NCBI GenBank assembly: GCA_017656265.1
Contig: JACDOD010000001.1
Location: 496,001-560,000 of the forward strand
DNA length: 64,000 bases
Source of the DNA: Bacillaceae bacterium
GTDB lineage: Bacteria; Bacillota; Bacilli; Bacillales; Alkalibacillaceae
Reading direction: 5' to 3'
Program-made: the position numbers and the translations under genes
The notes under the pieces: generated by a model
Databases searched by the model: none
Told to the model about the DNA's origin: nothing
Seen by the model: the letters and a program-made list of their open reading frames with translations, nothing else
Shown: piece after piece, positions 60,644-64,000 of the stretch
How positions within the stretch are numbered: the stretch's first letter is position 1
Layout of the letters: every line of letters starts with the position of its first letter

Positions 60644-60684
60644 AAGCTGTCTCATTAGCCGACATTTCGACTTTGAGACAGCTT
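60644..60684. terminator. Bidirectional terminator between ylaI and helD
   Basis: AAGCTGTCTCA ... TGAGACAGCTT plus T run. Confidence 0.8.
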
Positions 60685-60695
60685 TTTTACATTAT

Positions 60696-63053
60696 TTACT
60701 CACTATAGGTGAGTGCCTCATGCTCAATCAGGTCATAACAACTAGCCGGTACATGATCCAAAAATCGGCTTGGCTGGCCTGGTGAAAAAAGATGTAATTC
60801 ATGCATGGCGCGTGTGCAGGCGGTATAAAAGAATTTCCGCTCGTATTCGCGCTTATATTGTTCATCTGATGCATCGTAAATAATAACAGCATCAAATTCG
60901 ATACCTTTAGCCATGTATGTCGGGACAATTAACACCCCTTTTTCATAACTTCGGGCAGAAAGGTCAATCATTTGGACGTTCATATACTCACTTAATAAAG
61001 CCTGGACGTTTTGGCTCTCCTTCGCTGTTTTCGTAATAACGGCAATCGTTTCATACCCTGCTTTCTGCAGAGACTGAATGCGCTGAACAACTGCATCACG
61101 ATGGTAACAACCCTTTTTCACCTTTGTGAGGGTCGGTTTCTTCCCTTCCCGGTTGAATGCTTCTATCCGCTGACCATTTTTAATCAGGCTTTTTGAAAAT
61201 TCTACTATTGGCCGTGTGGACCGATAACTTCTCCATAATGTCATTTTTTCGATGCTTCCTTCCTCCGGCCAATCATAAGATAACAGTGATTCACCACTAA
61301 GGGTGTGAGCATGTATCGCCTGATTGATATCTCCAAGTACCGTCATGGCAGCCTGTGGATATAAACGTTTAAAATATTCCATTTGAAAAGGTGAATAATC
61401 CTGAGCTTCATCAATCACCAGATGACGGATTGCTGTATAAACTTTCTGTCCCGTGATAGCATCATTCAAATACAGATAAGGCGTAGCGTCTTCATATGGC
61501 ATTTCCCAGAACTGTAAACGTTTGATCGTCTCCTGGCAGATCTCGTTCCATGATTCCGGCAGGCGATAATCGGTTGTTCGGGATGTCAGATTAATGGTAA
61601 ACAGCCGTGCATAAATTCTCCGGATGTCCACGAACTCAAGCTGATCAATAAATGTTTTCAGATGCCGTGTTTCACGATTCAAAATATACTCAGCATACTT
61701 TTCCCGCTGTATATCGTAGTCGTTAAACCAACCTTGTTTCTCGAGTTTTCGATCAATCTTCAGTAATTCCTCTTTATCCATGGTTTCAATTTCTTCGTCG
61801 ACCCAGTCTTTTTTCTTTTCACGATTCATCCATTTTTTTAGTTTTTTATGCAGCCAATCCTGAACTTTTTCTAAACGGTTTGGTATAGAGAGATGATCCT
61901 CAAGATGATAAAAGTGATGTTTGATTTCTTTGCCTTCCACAATGACCTGGCCCCGGAAGATTAAAGGAGAAAAAACCATCCCTTTTTCTTTTAAAATTCC
62001 TAAATAACGATCGATAAGAGCTTTAAAATTCATACTAGCTTTATAACGGATGCTTTCCATTCTGATTTGATAGCGTTTATCTTCCGGACCATTGAGCAAA
62101 AACTCTGTTTGATCAAAAGGGTTCTGAACCGTCCACTTTTCACCCAGACGTTCGTTCAAATAGTCCTGAAACGTGGTTTGTTCCATATTTTCTTCTCCAA
62201 GTTCTGGAAGTACTGTAGCAATGTAACTGCTGAACAGCGGATTTGGAGAAAAAAGCATAATATTTTTAGATGTAATTTTTCCCCGATACCGATATAGAAG
62301 ATAGGCAACCCTTTGAAGGGCGGCAGACGTTTTGCCGCTGCCGGCAACTCCTTGAACAAATAGCATTTTCGCAGATTCATTTCTGATGATTTGATTTTGC
62401 TCTCGCTGAATGGTGGCGACAATGCTTTTCATCTGATTATCTGCGTGTTTACCAAGAACCGCCTGCAGAAGCTGGTCACCAATGGTAATTCCAGTATCAA
62501 ACATTCCTTTTAGCTGGCCGTCCCGTATCATGTATTGCCGCTTTAATGTCATTTCCCCTTTAATCGTTCCTTCACCGGGGGTATCGTACTCAGCAGGACC
62601 AGGTGAATAATCATAATAAATGCTGGAAATAGGTGCTCGCCAGTCATAGACAAGAAAATCCTCCTGTTTTTGATCCATTAACGAAGCAATACCAATATAA
62701 ATAGGCTGTGAACTGTCCTCCCCCTCTTCGACAAAGTCAACCCGGCCAAAATAGGGGGAATAGCGCAGCCGCCTTAATGCATTTAGACGTTCTGAATATT
62801 GCCGGTGGCTTCTTTCCCTTTCTGAAAGCAATTCTGCCTGCTGCCTGATGCTATAATGGGTTTCAAGAAGCTCATGCGGCTCTTCTACATTGACCCTTGT
62901 CTCTTCAGAAAAGAAATCTTTCCTTAAATCAATAACATCCTCTTTTAATTGACCAGCCTTTTTTGCCAGATGTACAGCCTGCCGGTCAATTTCTTGAATC
63001 ACTTCATTGACACGCTTTTGCTCCTTATTCCAATCCACATGTTTTTCACTCAT
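60696..63053 (-). CDS. helD: RNA polymerase recycling motor HelD (UvrD-like helicase)
   Basis: VQGVAGSGKTSAALQRVAYLLYRYR, VIDEAQDYSPFQ; N-terminal coiled-coil arm. Start revised from 63092. Confidence 0.93.
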   Translation of the reverse strand: MSEKHVDWNKEQKRVNEVIQEIDRQAVHLAKKAGQLKEDVIDLRKDFFSEETRVNVEEPHELLETHYSIRQQAELLSERERSHRQYSERLNALRRLRYSPYFGRVDFVEEGEDSSQPIYIGIASLMDQKQEDFLVYDWRAPISSIYYDYSPGPAEYDTPGEGTIKGEMTLKRQYMIRDGQLKGMFDTGITIGDQLLQAVLGKHADNQMKSIVATIQREQNQIIRNESAKMLFVQGVAGSGKTSAALQRVAYLLYRYRGKITSKNIMLFSPNPLFSSYIATVLPELGEENMEQTTFQDYLNERLGEKWTVQNPFDQTEFLLNGPEDKRYQIRMESIRYKASMNFKALIDRYLGILKEKGMVFSPLIFRGQVIVEGKEIKHHFYHLEDHLSIPNRLEKVQDWLHKKLKKWMNREKKKDWVDEEIETMDKEELLKIDRKLEKQGWFNDYDIQREKYAEYILNRETRHLKTFIDQLEFVDIRRIYARLFTINLTSRTTDYRLPESWNEICQETIKRLQFWEMPYEDATPYLYLNDAITGQKVYTAIRHLVIDEAQDYSPFQMEYFKRLYPQAAMTVLGDINQAIHAHTLSGESLLSYDWPEEGSIEKMTLWRSYRSTRPIVEFSKSLIKNGQRIEAFNREGKKPTLTKVKKGCYHRDAVVQRIQSLQKAGYETIAVITKTAKESQNVQALLSEYMNVQMIDLSARSYEKGVLIVPTYMAKGIEFDAVIIYDASDEQYKREYERKFFYTACTRAMHELHLFSPGQPSRFLDHVPASCYDLIEHEALTYSE

Positions 63054-63236
63054 TTTAAAAATCCTCCCGGGTACCATCATAAATCTTGACAACGAATTTC
63101 TTTTGTTATAAAATATAATTGGTTAATTGTGTTTAATTAATTTTGAATAAATAAGAAAACCTTATTTATCGTATCATAAAATCTCCCTGGGCTTCAAGCA
63201 TATTATTTTTATGTTTTATGTTAATCCAAAGGGTAG

Positions 63237-63265
63237 AAAAAGGTGCCAGGATCTGGCACCTTTTT
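63237..63265 (-). terminator. Terminator downstream of 63299-63616 CDS
   Basis: AAAAAGGTGCCAG-ATC-CTGGCACCTTTTT. Confidence 0.88.
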
Positions 63266-63298
63266 GTTTATCCTTATGGTTTCCTCTGGATTCATAAC

Positions 63299-63616
63299 TC
63301 ATTCATGGTCTTCTTCTGATGATTCTGTTTCTTCAAACGTAGGGTACTTTTCTGGCTCCTTCATAATCTGGTTATAAATCGTTTCAATCAGTTCCTTAGG
63401 AAACTGAAAAGTCCTTGCTTTATGATCCATTACCTCGCACGTGACAAAATAACGATCTTCTTTCACTTCTATCTGAATGTCCGTCACTTGATGATCCTCT
63501 GATAAAATCTCCCTGAACAATTTAGCCGTCTCTCTTGCCGAACGGTCTTCTGGGCGTTTGTCAGCAACCAGTTGAATGGTTAACCAGTTATAAACCGCAT
63601 CCTGCAATGACCTCAT
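63299..63616 (-). CDS. Conserved hypothetical protein, ylaH operon
   Basis: MRSLQDAVYNWLTIQLVADKRPEDRSARETAKLF; stop/start overlap with ylaH-like gene. Confidence 0.8.
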   Translation of the reverse strand: MRSLQDAVYNWLTIQLVADKRPEDRSARETAKLFREILSEDHQVTDIQIEVKEDRYFVTCEVMDHKARTFQFPKELIETIYNQIMKEPEKYPTFEETESSEEDHE

Positions 63617-63999
63617 GATTCATTCTCCACAGCCTTTTGCTGTTTACGTTCCCGATGAAGGCGAAAGCGGTAAATGGCAAGGACTAATGATGTCACTGCC
63701 AGACCTTCGGCAATCGGCAATGTCAGCCCCAGAGGAATAGTCAAAATAACACATCCAATAACCAGAAAAATATAGACTACAAGTGATTTCAAAATCGGCA
63801 GTTTCCGTGCAAATCCAAGTTTATAAGTAATAAAAGCAAGAATTAAAATAATAAAATATAACAGAACAACTGCTCGAATGGCAATAGCTACTTCCTGGCT
63901 GTTGGATAAATTAATTTCTCCGCCAAGATCCCTAAATAAAAACTCTGCAATTGGCCAAAGGTTATCAGGAACTTGAACAATTTGATGATTATCTGTCAT
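63613..63999 (-). CDS. ylaH: YlaH-like family membrane protein (start essentially at window edge)
   Basis: YKLGFARKLPILKSLVVYIFLVIGCVILT; synteny. Confidence 0.88.
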   Translation of the reverse strand: MTDNHQIVQVPDNLWPIAEFLFRDLGGEINLSNSQEVAIAIRAVVLLYFIILILAFITYKLGFARKLPILKSLVVYIFLVIGCVILTIPLGLTLPIAEGLAVTSLVLAIYRFRLHRERKQQKAVENES

Positions 64000-64000
64000 G

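Overview
This window is a low-GC, endospore-forming Bacillaceae chromosome segment. Gene order is close to the B. subtilis ylaH-to-sigG interval, read mostly on the minus strand. From the right edge leftward it carries: ylaH, helD, ylaI/J, phoH-like ylaK, ylaL, glsA, ylaN, ftsW, pyc; the heme A / caa3 oxidase cluster ctaA, ctaB, ctaCDEFG and ctaM; the ylb cluster (ytvI-like, ylbA to ylbQ, coaD, rsmD, tmcAL, rpmF, panE); bshC; and the dcw cluster (mraZ, rsmH, ftsL, pbpB, spoVD, murE, murF, mraY, murD, spoVE, murB, divIB, ftsA, ftsZ) followed by spoIIGA, sigE and sigG. I saw no rRNA, tRNA, CRISPR array, prophage or transposase gene. Most of the window is housekeeping, and I do not see a clear-cut new multi-gene system. 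The best leads are in intergenic DNA and a few orphan ORFs: a plus-strand small-RNA candidate with C-rich loops and a strong terminator (about 34184-34334); a three-copy repeat family with GGGACA-type termini in the dcw/spoIIG region; a GC-rich inverted-repeat element between ctaF and ctaG; MraZ-type 10-bp-phased GTGG repeats; a tandem 11-bp repeat upstream of ctaA; a 22-bp perfect palindrome upstream of ylbP; a perfect convergent terminator that encodes the same C-terminal peptide on both strands; absence of murG from its usual slot; and an ART-like partial ORF at the left edge. All identifications are by eye and memory; no searches were run.
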